Counted from the stretch's first letter, positions 37,462-45,599 are shown. The stretch is DNA of 64,000 bases from Alphaproteobacteria bacterium (GCA_028871345.1 JAGWNK010000012.1:27704-91703); one strand, 5' to 3'. Numbers and translations are program-made. Notes: generated from the letters alone by a model not told the origin.

Positions 37462-37594
37462 GGCCAGTCTAGAGTGATTGTTGGCGGAAACGCCAGGGAA
37501 CAGGCGCCGTCTGAGACGGTGCTGTCGCACCCCCGGCGCGCAGGACTTCCCCGCCTTCCGGTACCCGAAGAAACAGACGACTTCACCACTGGCC
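37462..37594 (-). ncRNA. Y-RNA-like element 3, reaching into the rsr leader
   Basis: Minus strand. GGCCA-GTGGT (37594-37585) can pair with ATCAC (37478-37474) and TGGCC (37466-37462), with a 7-base bulge between. The 5' arm carries the conserved TGGTGAAG...CTTCG hairpin. The interior has two further perfect hairpins, GGTGC-GACA-GCACC and CCGTC-TCA-GACGG, but no tRNA-like arms. The 3' arm lies only 16-32 bases before the rsr start codon, so this copy may act as part of the rsr mRNA. The call rests on similarity to elements 1 and 2. Confidence 0.45.
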
Positions 37595-37845
37595 TAAATG
37601 AACGCACGATCCGGGAACGGGTGATGCTGAGACCCGGGGCCTTGCGGCTCCGGCAGCGCTCTACCGAAGTATCATATGTCTTCACCACCGCCGCCGCCCG
37701 CGAGGGCGGAATGAGCGGCCGAGGAACAGCCGGGCCTGTACTGCCTCTTGCGAGGCGATGATGCTCTGCCGCTGAGCTACGGATTTCTCCGGGTGGAGTC
37801 GAACCACCGGCCTTCACCTTAGCGAAGTAACAGCACCCTTCACCA
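37562..37845 (-). repeat. Three copies of a 26-27-base hairpin repeat
   Basis: On the plus strand the copies are at 37820-37845, 37662-37687 and 37562-37588. Each reads TA-(G/C)1-2-CGAAG-N10/11-CTTCACCA, with CTTCACCA identical in all three. On the minus strand each is TGGTGAAG-N10/11-CTTCG, a GAAG/CTTC hairpin. Each copy forms the 5' part of one Y-RNA-like element. Confidence 0.8.
37620..37689 (-). ncRNA. Y-RNA-like element 2 (compact, no tRNA module)
   Basis: Minus strand. GGTGGTG (37689-37683) pairs with CATCACC (37626-37620), seven pairs including one G-U at the same place as in element 1. The conserved hairpin GAAG-N10-CTTC follows the 5' arm directly. The interior is a GC stem, CCGG.GCC-GCAA-GGC.CCGG, capped by a GNRA loop. 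It looks like a minimal Ro-binding stem without the tRNA-mimic module. Function is inferred from position and shared structure. Confidence 0.5.
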
Positions 37846-37860
37846 TCGGCCTTCTGCGCT
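37740..37860 (-). ncRNA. yrlA: YrlA-like Y RNA with permuted tRNA-mimic module (element 1)
   Basis: Minus strand, ends approximate. GGC(C)GATGGTG (37851-37841) pairs with CATCATCGCC (37763-37754), leaving one bulged C, as in Ro-binding stems of Y RNAs. Inside, in 5'-3' order, come the conserved hairpin GAAG...CTTC, a perfect T-arm GGTGG-TTCGACT-CCACC (37808-37792), a short hairpin CGGA-GAAA-TCCG (37791-37780) in place of the acceptor end, and a canonical D-arm TAGCTCAGCGGCAGAGCA (37779-37762). T-arm before D-arm, joined by a GNRA-capped stem, is the permuted tRNA mimicry of the YrlA family. It lies upstream of rsr on the same strand. No clear promoter was found. Confidence 0.75.
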
Positions 37861-38204
37861 CGCGCGCAGCATGAACCCAGCATGCGGCGGAAATACCGCG
37901 TGCCGGAAGGAAGCTTCCAGGGGAACAATTGGGCCGGGGTCCCCCCGTTTGGGCAGATCGTGGACAGCGATGTACCCGCTTCCCGTCACCACCTGGAACA
38001 CGTCGCCGCGAAGCGCGGCAAATCAAGAAACGAATGTCGTCGCGGCGCTCTGGATCATGGCGCGCCGCCAAAGCGAACCGAGGTTCGCTCCGCCATCGGT
38101 GGTCCGCGCTTGCGCGCGCCGTTCCCTCCGGCGGGCCCCGCGCTTCTGGTCGGGATCCGGGTCTCCCGCCCCGGCGAGCCGGGGAACGATTGAGCCGCGG
38201 AGGG
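37861..38204. other. Gene-free, hairpin-rich spacer upstream of the Y-RNA array
   Basis: I find no convincing coding sequence here. There are several perfect inverted repeats: GCCGCG-AAG-CGCGGC (38005-38019), GCGAACC-GA-GGTTCGC (38073-38088) and CCCCGGC-GA-GCCGGGG (38169-38184). The last two share a two-base GA loop. GGTCCGCGCT at 38101-38110 recurs at 38259-38268 inside the neighbouring ncRNA. The stretch may be structured leader RNA or may separate two transcripts. Confidence 0.5.
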
Positions 38205-38401
38205 TGCAAAAACAAAAAACCCTCCGATGGTTCGGAGGGTTCATCCGAAATCGGATGTGGTCCGCGCTACGCGGGACCGCCCCCACGAACCGGGCGCGCG
38301 TCAGCGATGGGATTTGGACCCGTCGCATCGCTGGCAAAGCATTGCAGTTCGCGTTTCATGCTCGGCTCGTGTTGACCGCAGGACCCCATGCCCTGCGAAG
38401 G
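38205..38401 (-). ncRNA. Promoter-to-terminator small RNA of unknown family
   Basis: About 190 bases on the minus strand, between a good promoter and a strong terminator. Predicted stems include CGCAGG/CCTGCG near the 5' end, AGCGATG/CATCGCT enclosing the T-loop-like GGGTCCAAATCCC, GGTCC(C)GCG-TAG-CGCGGACC with a bulged C, CATCCG-ATTT-CGGATG and the terminator. The 5' and 3' ends do not pair, against 6S RNA. A 30-codon frame, MKRELQCFASDATGPNPIAD onward (38359-38267), lies inside but has no clear ribosome site. The T-loop and the Ro neighbourhood hint at another Y-related RNA, but this is weak. Confidence 0.6.
38214..38239 (-). terminator. Rho-independent terminator of the small RNA
   Basis: On the minus strand CCCTCCGA-ACCA-TCGGAGGG forms a perfect 8-bp stem (38239-38220), followed by TTTTTT and then GTTTTTG. 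There is no T-run on the other strand, which fixes the direction. Confidence 0.92.
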
Positions 38402-38407
38402 GCGCGG

Positions 38408-38436
38408 TGCATACCAGCGTGATTCGGCAAAGTCAA
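38408..38436 (-). promoter_or_regulatory. Sigma-70-type promoter of the small RNA
   Basis: On the minus strand TTGACT (38436-38431), a 17-base spacer and TATGCA (38413-38408), with TG one base before the -10 (extended -10). The predicted start is near 38401. Confidence 0.7.
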
Positions 38437-38624
38437 CGCGCACCATATCACATTGATGCGGCAGAAACCGTCGTCTGCCACACTTGCTGCACTGCGATGC
38501 CTGAGAACCCGCTGCAATATCCCGGCGATCGTTCCATCATGCCGCAGTCCTCAACGTTCGAGCCGCTGGTGGGTAAATCTCTGTTGCATTACCATTTTCA
38601 ATGCGGCTTCCCGAGGATGCCAGC

Positions 38625-39098
38625 ATGACCTCCATATCCTTCAACCTCAACGGCAAGCCGGTGTCGCTACCCGGCGGCGATGATCGCACGCTGCTCTGGG
38701 TCCTGCGCACCGATGCCGGTCTTACCGGTCCTAAGTATGGCTGCGGCGAAGGCCGGTGCGGCGCCTGCACGGTGCTGGTCGACGGCCAGCCTGTGCGCTC
38801 GTGCGCCTATCCGCTGTCGGGCGTCGCGGGCAAGCGTGTGCTCACCATCGAAGGTCTGGCGAAGAACGGTACACTGCATCCTTTGCAGCAGGCCTTCATC
38901 GATCACGGCGCCTTCCAGTGCGGCTACTGCACTTCGAGCATGCTGCTGACGGCTTACGCGCTGTTGCAGGAGACGCCCCATCCCACCCGCGATGACATGA
39001 TTTCCCGGCTGAACAACAACCTATGCCGCTGCGGCGCCCATTTGCGCATTCTCGACGCCATCGAAGCGGTCTCCAAACCTATGGGAGCCCGGTCATGA
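38625..39098 (+). CDS. Two-iron-sulfur-cluster subunit of a molybdenum hydroxylase
   Basis: A 157-residue small subunit of the xanthine dehydrogenase/IorA type. The N-terminal plant-type [2Fe-2S] site is CGEGRCGACTVLVDG with a later conserved cysteine. The C-terminal all-helical [2Fe-2S] site is QCGYCTSSM and NLCRCG. It passes electrons from the molybdenum subunit encoded next. ATG 38625 follows a GAGGA site; the downstream gene overlaps as ATGA. No FAD subunit or cytochrome gene is adjacent, so the final electron acceptor is unknown. Confidence 0.94.
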   Translation: MTSISFNLNGKPVSLPGGDDRTLLWVLRTDAGLTGPKYGCGEGRCGACTVLVDGQPVRSCAYPLSGVAGKRVLTIEGLAKNGTLHPLQQAFIDHGAFQCGYCTSSMLLTAYALLQETPHPTRDDMISRLNNNLCRCGAHLRILDAIEAVSKPMGARS

Positions 39099-41236
39099 CG
39101 CAGCTTCGACAAGCGAGTCGTCGCGATCTGTTCAAGTTCGCCGGCGCCGGCGTGGTGATTTTCTTCGGCTTGAAGGGCTTGGCCGATGCCCAGGCCCAGG
39201 AACGTCGCCCGCCTTATCCTTCCGACTTCCACGCCTATCTCGCCGTCGGCGAGAACGGTCGCGTCACGGTTTTCTCCGGCAAGATCGAGATGGGGCAGGG
39301 CGTTCTGACCTCGCAGGCCCAGATGGCGGCCGAAGAACTCGGTGTTGCTTTGTCGTCGGTCGACATGGTGCTCGGCGACACCGAGAGATGCCCGTGGGAC
39401 ATGGGCACGTTCGGCTCGCTCACGACGCGGATGTTCGGTCCCTATCTGCGTGCCGCCGCCGCCAAGGCGCGCAGTGTGCTGCTTGGGCTCGCCGCCAAAC
39501 GGCTGAACGTACCGGCCGACATGCTTACCGTGAAAGACGGTGTGGTTTTCGTCATCGGCGATCCCGCCCGCAGCGTGACCTATGCCGCGCTGGCGAAGGA
39601 AGCGCGCGTCACGGAGGCCGTCGACGAGCAGGCGGTGCTGCGCCGTCCAGCCGCGTTCACGGTCATGGGCCGCTCCCCTAAGCGCCTGGACGGCGTCGAG
39701 AAGGTCACGGGCGAAGCGAAGTACGCCGCGGACATCCGCCTACCCAATATGCTGTACGCGCGCGTGCTGCGCGCTCCGGCGCACGGTGCCGTGCTTACGC
39801 GTCTCGATACCGCGGCGGCGGAGAAGCTGCCCGGCGTGATCGTCATCAAGCATGAAGATCTCACGGCGGTGTTGCATCCCGATCCGGAAGGCGCGGCCAG
39901 TGCGCTTTCCAAGGTCGTCGCCGCCTGGCGCAAGGCGCCGTCGTCTCTCAACCAGGAGACCATTTTCGCTCATCTGTTGTCGGCCGCCACTGACGTGCGC
40001 GCCATCGAGGCCAGGGGCAACGCGACGTCCAAGCCCGTCCGGACGTTCGAGACCACCTATCACAAGGGCTATGTGGCGCATGCCCCGATCGAGCCGCACG
40101 CCGCCCTAGCGGAGGTCAGGAACGGCCGTGCCACGGTCTGGGCCTCCACCCAGACGCCGTTTCCCACCCGCAGCGCCGTCGCTAAGGCGCTCGGTTTCGA
40201 GGAGAAGGCGGTGCGGGTCATTACGCCCTTCGTCGGCGGTGGCTTCGGCGGCAAGAGCGCCAGCCTGCAGGCCATCGAGGCCGCGCGCCTGTCGCAGATC
40301 ACCGGTAGGCCGGTGCAGGTCGCTTGGACGCGCGCGGAGGAGTTCTTCTACGACACTTTCGATCCGGCCGCGGTGGTCACCATCCGCTCCGGACTCGATG
40401 CTCGGGATCGCATCTCGCACTGGGACTATGTGGTCTATGCCGCAGGGCCGCGTGGCGCCAGTCTGTTCTACGACATCCCCAATGTGCGCGTGCGCTCGGC
40501 GGGCGGCTTGGCCTACGAAGGCGAAGCGGCCAATGAGAGTCTGCATCTGTTCGGCACGGGACCCTGGCGGGCGCCCGGCGCCAACATGAACGTCTTCGCC
40601 ATCGAATCCCAGATCGACACCATGGCGGCGGCTGCGGGCCAGGACCCGGTCGCCTTCCGCCTGCAGCATCTCACCGACGAACGCATGCGCCGCGTGCTGC
40701 AGGCCTGTGCCGGCGCGTTCGGCTGGAAGCCGGCGCGCGCGCCCAGCGGAGGCGGCGTCGCGGTGGCGCTCAGCATCGATGCGGGCACTTATGTGGCCAC
40801 CATGGCGGAAGTGAAGGTGGATAGGTCGAAGGGCCTGGTGCAGCCCACGCGCATCACCTGCGCCCTTGATATGGGCGTCGTCGTCAATCCCGATGGCGCG
40901 CGCATGCAGACCGAAGGCTGCCTCACCATGGGGCTGGGCTACACGCTGGCCGAAGAGCTGAAGTTCGACGGCGGCGAGATCCTCGATACCAACTTCGGCT
41001 CCTACCAGCTGCCGCGGTTTTCCTGGGTGCCGCCGATTGAGACCGTGTTCGTCAAGAACGACACCCTGGCGCCACAAGGCTGCGGCGAGCCCGCCATCAC
41101 CACCACGGGCGCGGTCCTGGCCAATGCGGTGTTCGACGCCACCGGGGCGCGTCTGCTGCGCCTGCCGATGACGCCGGAGCGCGTGCTGGCGGCCCTGGCG
41201 GCGAAGGGGAGACAGGCCTCGGCGGGGGCCGCCTGA
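39095..41236 (+). CDS. Molybdopterin-binding large subunit (IorB-like aldehyde/N-heterocycle oxidoreductase)
   Basis: A 713-residue catalytic subunit of the xanthine oxidase family. The N-terminus SRRDLFKFAGAGVVIFFGL is a twin-arginine signal, so the enzyme is exported folded and works in the periplasm. Molybdenum-cofactor segments include VGGGFGGKSA (~405), GTGPWRAPG and QGCGEPAITTTGAVLANAV near the C-terminus. The arrangement resembles isoquinoline 1-oxidoreductase IorAB and periplasmic aldehyde dehydrogenases with two subunits. The substrate cannot be read from sequence; aldehydes or N-heterocycles are the usual candidates. Confidence 0.92.
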   Translation: MTQLRQASRRDLFKFAGAGVVIFFGLKGLADAQAQERRPPYPSDFHAYLAVGENGRVTVFSGKIEMGQGVLTSQAQMAAEELGVALSSVDMVLGDTERCPWDMGTFGSLTTRMFGPYLRAAAAKARSVLLGLAAKRLNVPADMLTVKDGVVFVIGDPARSVTYAALAKEARVTEAVDEQAVLRRPAAFTVMGRSPKRLDGVEKVTGEAKYAADIRLPNMLYARVLRAPAHGAVLTRLDTAAAEKLPGVIVIKHEDLTAVLHPDPEGAASALSKVVAAWRKAPSSLNQETIFAHLLSAATDVRAIEARGNATSKPVRTFETTYHKGYVAHAPIEPHAALAEVRNGRATVWASTQTPFPTRSAVAKALGFEEKAVRVITPFVGGGFGGKSASLQAIEAARLSQITGRPVQVAWTRAEEFFYDTFDPAAVVTIRSGLDARDRISHWDYVVYAAGPRGASLFYDIPNVRVRSAGGLAYEGEAANESLHLFGTGPWRAPGANMNVFAIESQIDTMAAAAGQDPVAFRLQHLTDERMRRVLQACAGAFGWKPARAPSGGGVAVALSIDAGTYVATMAEVKVDRSKGLVQPTRITCALDMGVVVNPDGARMQTEGCLTMGLGYTLAEELKFDGGEILDTNFGSYQLPRFSWVPPIETVFVKNDTLAPQGCGEPAITTTGAVLANAVFDATGARLLRLPMTPERVLAALAAKGRQASAGAA

Positions 41237-41293
41237 TCCGCTGGTCGGCCGGCGACTTCGCCCGAGGTCCCTGCATGGGGTAAGAAGGAGCCC

Positions 41294-42973
41294 ATGCGGA
41301 TTCCGGCTGCGGCACTGATTCCCCGCACGCTCAGGGGCTGGGCTTGGAGCGATCTGGGCGGCGATCTCGCCGCCGGATTGACGCTCGCCGCCATTGCCAT
41401 CCCCGAGCAGATGGCCACCGCACGTCTGGCCGGCTTTTCCCCGGAGATCGGCTTGTTCGCCTTCGTCGCCGGCAGCCTGGCTTTCGCCATCTTCGGCGCC
41501 AGCCGCACGCTCTCGGTCGGCGCCGATTCGACCATCGCGCCCATCTTCGCCGGAGGCCTGGCGCTGCTGGCGGCTGCCGGATCGCCCGCCTATGCCGGCC
41601 TCGCCGCGGCGCTGGCGTTGCTGGTCGGTCTCATCCTCGTCCTGGGCGGGCTGTTCCGCATGGGCTGGATCGCCAACCTGTTGTCGGTTCCGGTCACCAC
41701 GGGATTTCTCGCCGGCATCGCGGTCCATATCGTCGTGCTGCAGCTGCCAGCGTTTCTGGGCACGCCCGAAGGCTCAGGCGATCTCGCCGCCCGCATCACC
41801 ACGCTCGCCGCAGCGATGGGCCGCCTCAATCCCGCGGCGCTGGCGATCGGCGCCGGCGTGCTCGTGATTAGCCTGGCGTTCGAGAAGATCAACCCGCGCC
41901 TGCCGGGCGCCCTGGTCGGGCTGTTGGCTGCCACCCTGGCGGTGATCGTCCTTCATCTCGAGAACCAAGGCGTGTCGGTGATCGGCACGGTGTCGGGCCA
42001 GCTTCCGCCGTTCGCCCCGCCCGCGGCCGCCGACATGCTGCAGCTCATCGGCCTGGCGCTCATCGTTTCCGTGGTGGTGATGGTGCAGACGGCGGCGACG
42101 ACGCGCGCCTTCGCCGCGCAGCAGGACGACATCAACCGCGATTTCATCGGCGTCGGCGCCGGCAGCCTGTTGTCCGGCCTCTTCGGCCTGTTTCCCGTCA
42201 ACGCCAGCCCGCCGCGCACGGCGGTCGTCGCCCAAAGCGGCGGACGCTCGCAAGGCGCGGGCCTGTTGGCCGCACTGGCCGTGGGCCTTCTCATCGTCTT
42301 CGGTCCGGGACTCCTGACCCATGTGCCGTCCGCCGCGCTGGCCGGCGTGCTGCTGTTCATCGCCCTGCGAATCGTGCGCGTGCCGGTGTTCGTCCAGGTC
42401 TATCGCTCCTCCCGCGGCGAGTTCGCGCTCATCCTGGCGACCATGATCGCCATCGTCGTGCTTCCCATCCAGGTGGGGGTGACGGTGGGCGTCTTTCTCT
42501 CGCTGCTGCACGGCTTCTGGACGATCACGCGGGCGCGCATGATCGCGCTGGTGAAGGTGCCTGGCACCTCGGTGTGGTGGCCGCCGAGCGGCGGGGCAGC
42601 CGGCGGGGCGGAAGGCGGCGTGCTGGTGCTGGCCTACCAGGCGCCCCTTTCCTTCCTCAACGCGCAGCATTTCCAGAGCGAGTTCCTCGACCGGATCGGC
42701 CGCGCGCGAGAGCCGCTGAAGGCCGTCATCCTGGAAGCCAGCAGCGTGGTCGAGATCGATTACACCGCCTCGCAGGTCCTTACCGGGCTGATCGAGCATT
42801 GCCGCACGGCGCACATCCGTCTCGCCATCGCGCGCCTCGAATCGCTGCGCGCCCAGACCTCGCTCGAACGCTTCGGCATCATCGAAAAGCTCGGTCCCGA
42901 CGCGATTTTCCGCAGCGTGCAGGACGCCGTCGATGCCCTGGTGCGCGACGGCGTGTTGCCGGCGGACGCTTAA
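41294..42973 (+). CDS. SulP-family anion transporter with STAS domain
   Basis: A 559-residue protein. About 10-14 membrane helices (~20-420) contain the SulP signature region IAIPEQMATARLAGFSPEIGL and VNASPPRTAVVAQSGGRSQ. A cytoplasmic STAS domain (~440-555) follows, with EASSVVEIDYTASQVL. SulP proteins move sulfate, bicarbonate or dicarboxylates. The substrate is unresolved here; sulfate supply for the sulfotransferase at 26406 is possible but there is no linkage. The ribosome site AAGAAGGAG precedes ATG 41294. Confidence 0.9.
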   Translation: MRIPAAALIPRTLRGWAWSDLGGDLAAGLTLAAIAIPEQMATARLAGFSPEIGLFAFVAGSLAFAIFGASRTLSVGADSTIAPIFAGGLALLAAAGSPAYAGLAAALALLVGLILVLGGLFRMGWIANLLSVPVTTGFLAGIAVHIVVLQLPAFLGTPEGSGDLAARITTLAAAMGRLNPAALAIGAGVLVISLAFEKINPRLPGALVGLLAATLAVIVLHLENQGVSVIGTVSGQLPPFAPPAAADMLQLIGLALIVSVVVMVQTAATTRAFAAQQDDINRDFIGVGAGSLLSGLFGLFPVNASPPRTAVVAQSGGRSQGAGLLAALAVGLLIVFGPGLLTHVPSAALAGVLLFIALRIVRVPVFVQVYRSSRGEFALILATMIAIVVLPIQVGVTVGVFLSLLHGFWTITRARMIALVKVPGTSVWWPPSGGAAGGAEGGVLVLAYQAPLSFLNAQHFQSEFLDRIGRAREPLKAVILEASSVVEIDYTASQVLTGLIEHCRTAHIRLAIARLESLRAQTSLERFGIIEKLGPDAIFRSVQDAVDALVRDGVLPADA

Positions 42974-43540
42974 TTACGCAAAGACGATCTCAACTTCGGT
43001 CGCCTCCGCCCCCACCCGAAGCGCTTCGCGCGGCCTACAAGACGGAGCCCTATACGCCAAAGGCGGGCGCACCGAATGCGTCCGCCTCTGCAGGGCTACG
43101 GCGGGCATTAGGAATGGGCGTGTCCGCACAAACCAGCATGCACCTTTGCCTTCACCTCAGGCGTGACGAAGCTTGCGTCAGTGCGTTCGGCCTCTCCAGG
43201 CGGCGCATTCGCCGGCTCGCTTCGCCGTGATGCCCGCAAGGTGCATCGCGGCCCTGTATGGCTTGCCTTGCAGCGGATAATAGTCCTCGCAGCATGTGCT
43301 GCTTTTGGCCGTGTCCTCATGATCACATTGGACAAATGGGGTACTAAACGGCGTGTTCAAGAGGTGTGTCAATCACTTATTGTTACAACCAGATAGGAGA
43401 ATAGAGCAGGAGCAGTTGCAGGATTAATTTCTTTTATGACGCCTCGCCGAGCACCGCGCCGCGCCGCGAATCGCTCTGCGAACATCGCGCCCTCGACTGG
43501 CGTGCGGAGCCGACGGGCGCCTCCTTTCGCGGTGTCCGCT
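42974..43540. other. Gene-free region between the SulP gene and the maltodextrin locus
   Basis: No convincing gene is present. Short open frames such as 43163-43396 lack homology, ribosome sites and consistent composition. The part 43330-43440 is noticeably AT-richer than its surroundings and may contain promoter sequences. It ends at the LacI-type operator at 43541. Confidence 0.5.
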
Positions 43541-43552
43541 GAATACGTATGC
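43541..43552 (+). promoter_or_regulatory. LacI-type operator, copy 1 (before the GH13 alpha-glucosidase)
   Basis: GAATACGTATGC, with the perfect palindrome ATACGTAT at its centre, lies 69 bases before the start codon at 43621. The same 12-mer occurs before two other units of this locus. The central CG palindrome is typical of LacI-family sites. Confidence 0.72.
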
Positions 43553-43620
43553 GCCGCCACCGCGCTGGTCGGGCGCGCGGCTTTGATCTTCAATGGTTTG
43601 ACGCTGATCGGGAGAGTCGC

Positions 43621-45336
43621 ATGAAGAGGAAGAGCATTCTGGCGGCAGTGGCGCTCTGCGGCCTCCTGTTCGCGACCAGTTCTGCCGCGGCCAAGGCCCC
43701 CTGGTGGAAGGGCGCCGTCATCTACGAGATCTATCCGCGCAGCTTCCAGGATTCCAACGGCGACGGCGTCGGCGACATCAACGGCATCACCTCGCGCCTC
43801 GACTACATCAAGTCGCTGGGCGTCGATGCCATCTGGCTGACGCCCATCTATCCCTCGCCCCAGGTCGATTTCGGCTACGACATCTCCGACTACGAGGCCA
43901 TCGACCCGCAATACGGCACCATGCAGGATTTCGACCGCCTGGTGGCCGAAGCGAAGAAGCGCCACATCCGCATCATCATGGATTTCGTGCCGAACCACAG
44001 CTCTGACAAGCACCCGTGGTTCGAGGAATCGCGGAGCTCCCGCAACAATCCCAAGCGCAACTGGTACATCTGGCGCGACGGCAAGAACGGCGGCCCGCCC
44101 AACAACTGGCAATCCGTGTTCGGTCATTCCGCCTGGCAGTACGACGCCAAGACGGGGCAGTACTACTATCACAAATTCTACATCCAGCAGCCCGACCTGA
44201 ACTGGCGCAATCCCGATGTGCAGAAGGCGATGTACGACGTCGAGCGCTTCTGGATCAAACGCGGCGTCGACGGCTTTCGCATCGATTCCGTCCTGAACAT
44301 CTTCAAGGACCCGAAGCTGCGCAACGAAGACATCATTCGCGACAAGAACGGGAAGCCGGTGATCAACGACTACGGCGATGTCGCGGTCACCGACAAGTAC
44401 AGCAGCAATCTGCCCGAGGTTCACGGCGTGCTGCGCCAGATGCGCCGCATCGCCGACGGCTACGGCGACCGCAACGTCGTCCTCATCGGCGAGACCTGGG
44501 TCGGCACCACGGCCGCGCTTCGCAAGGTGTACGGCGCGCACGACGACGAGCTTCAGCTTCCGATGGACCTGCAGGTCGGCTTTATCGACAAGCTGGACAC
44601 CGCGCGCTTCCGCACGCTCATCAACGATGCCGAGACCGGCATCGGCGATAACGAGCCGCTGTTCGTGCTCGACAACCACGACCGGCCGCGCTGGGACCGC
44701 TACGGCGACGGCGTGCACAACAAGGACATCGGCCGCATGCTTTCGACGGTCATCCTGCTGTCGCGCGACACGGCCATGTACTACTACGGCGACGAGATCG
44801 GCATGGTGACGACAACGCCCACGCGCAAGGAAGACGTGCGCGACCCCGTCGGCATCACCGGCTGGCCCAAATACAAGGGCAGGGACGGCTCGCGCACCCC
44901 GATGCAGTGGACGGCCGGTCCCAATGCGGGATTCTCCACGCCGGGCGCCAAGACCTGGCTTCCCATCCCCGCCAGCTACAAGACGGTCAACGTCGCGGCC
45001 GAGGCGTCCGACCGCAACTCCATGCTGGCCTGGTTCCGCGCCCTGGGACGGCTGAAGCACAGCGATCCTGCGCTGCAGGGCGGCCGCCACATCATGCTGA
45101 ACCCGCAAGATCAGAACGTCCTATCCTGGCTGCGGCTTGCCGATAATGGCGAGGCGGTCGTGGTGGCCTGCAACTTCACGGCGCAAGCCCGCACGGTCAG
45201 CTTCGATTTGCAGTCGCAAGGCGTGACCAAGACGGCGCTGGAGACCTTGCTGATGACTCCGGGGGCGTCGCCGCCGGCTTCCATCCGCGCGGTCTCGCTT
45301 CCACCGTTTGGCGTTTACGTAGGCAAGCTTCGTTAG
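43621..45336 (+). CDS. Exported GH13 alpha-glucosidase
   Basis: A 571-residue GH13 enzyme of the oligo-1,6-/alpha-glucosidase type (EIYPRSFQDSNGDGVGDINGI). The signal peptide MKRKSILAAVALCGLLFATS places it in the periplasm. Catalytic motifs are DFVPNHSS, nucleophile Asp in GVDGFRIDSV, acid Glu in VLIGETW and transition-state Asp in LDNHDRPR. A C-terminal beta domain ends the protein. ATG 43621 follows GGGAG. It probably splits imported maltooligosaccharides to glucose. The operator 69 bases upstream suggests LacI control. Confidence 0.92.
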   Translation: MKRKSILAAVALCGLLFATSSAAAKAPWWKGAVIYEIYPRSFQDSNGDGVGDINGITSRLDYIKSLGVDAIWLTPIYPSPQVDFGYDISDYEAIDPQYGTMQDFDRLVAEAKKRHIRIIMDFVPNHSSDKHPWFEESRSSRNNPKRNWYIWRDGKNGGPPNNWQSVFGHSAWQYDAKTGQYYYHKFYIQQPDLNWRNPDVQKAMYDVERFWIKRGVDGFRIDSVLNIFKDPKLRNEDIIRDKNGKPVINDYGDVAVTDKYSSNLPEVHGVLRQMRRIADGYGDRNVVLIGETWVGTTAALRKVYGAHDDELQLPMDLQVGFIDKLDTARFRTLINDAETGIGDNEPLFVLDNHDRPRWDRYGDGVHNKDIGRMLSTVILLSRDTAMYYYGDEIGMVTTTPTRKEDVRDPVGITGWPKYKGRDGSRTPMQWTAGPNAGFSTPGAKTWLPIPASYKTVNVAAEASDRNSMLAWFRALGRLKHSDPALQGGRHIMLNPQDQNVLSWLRLADNGEAVVVACNFTAQARTVSFDLQSQGVTKTALETLLMTPGASPPASIRAVSLPPFGVYVGKLR

Positions 45337-45443
45337 CAGGCATTTCCTCCGCCCCCGGAGGAGGTGACAACGCTTTCCGGCGCCCGGTGACTCACGCTGG
45401 CTGCTTTGCAACGGCTTGTCCCAATTCCACAATCGACCGGCTT

Positions 45444-45455
45444 GAATACGTATGC
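45444..45455 (+). promoter_or_regulatory. LacI-type operator, copy 2 (before the maltodextrin TonB receptor)
   Basis: An exact copy of GAATACGTATGC, in the same orientation to the downstream gene, 144 bases before the receptor start at 45600. It lies between the alpha-glucosidase gene and the receptor, so the receptor has its own regulated promoter. Confidence 0.72.
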
Positions 45456-45599
45456 AGGGCGTTGGCAGCAAAAGATGACCGCATGATGATCCTCCGGACG
45501 CACGCAATCGCCGGTGCGGTTGCAGAACATCACCCGAGGGCAGCGGGCTCCCGGGCAAGTGTCTTGTGCCGCGGAAACGCATTTCGGGGAGAGGAACTC

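Noticed and set aside
37621..37860. Ordinary tRNA genes on the minus strand
   Set aside because: T-arm and D-arm are present but in permuted order, without a normal acceptor stem or anticodon arm between them. A Y-RNA-type tRNA mimic fits better.
38205..38401. 6S RNA or SRP RNA as identity of the small RNA
   Set aside because: The ends do not pair into the closing stem of 6S, and the conserved SRP loop sequence is absent.
37460..38440. CRISPR array, because of repeated hairpins
   Set aside because: Only three copies, unequal spacing (about 160 and 100 bases), structured spacers and no cas genes.
43163..43396. A 77-residue open frame in the SulP-maltodextrin gap
   Set aside because: No ribosome site, odd mixed composition, and no family resemblance.
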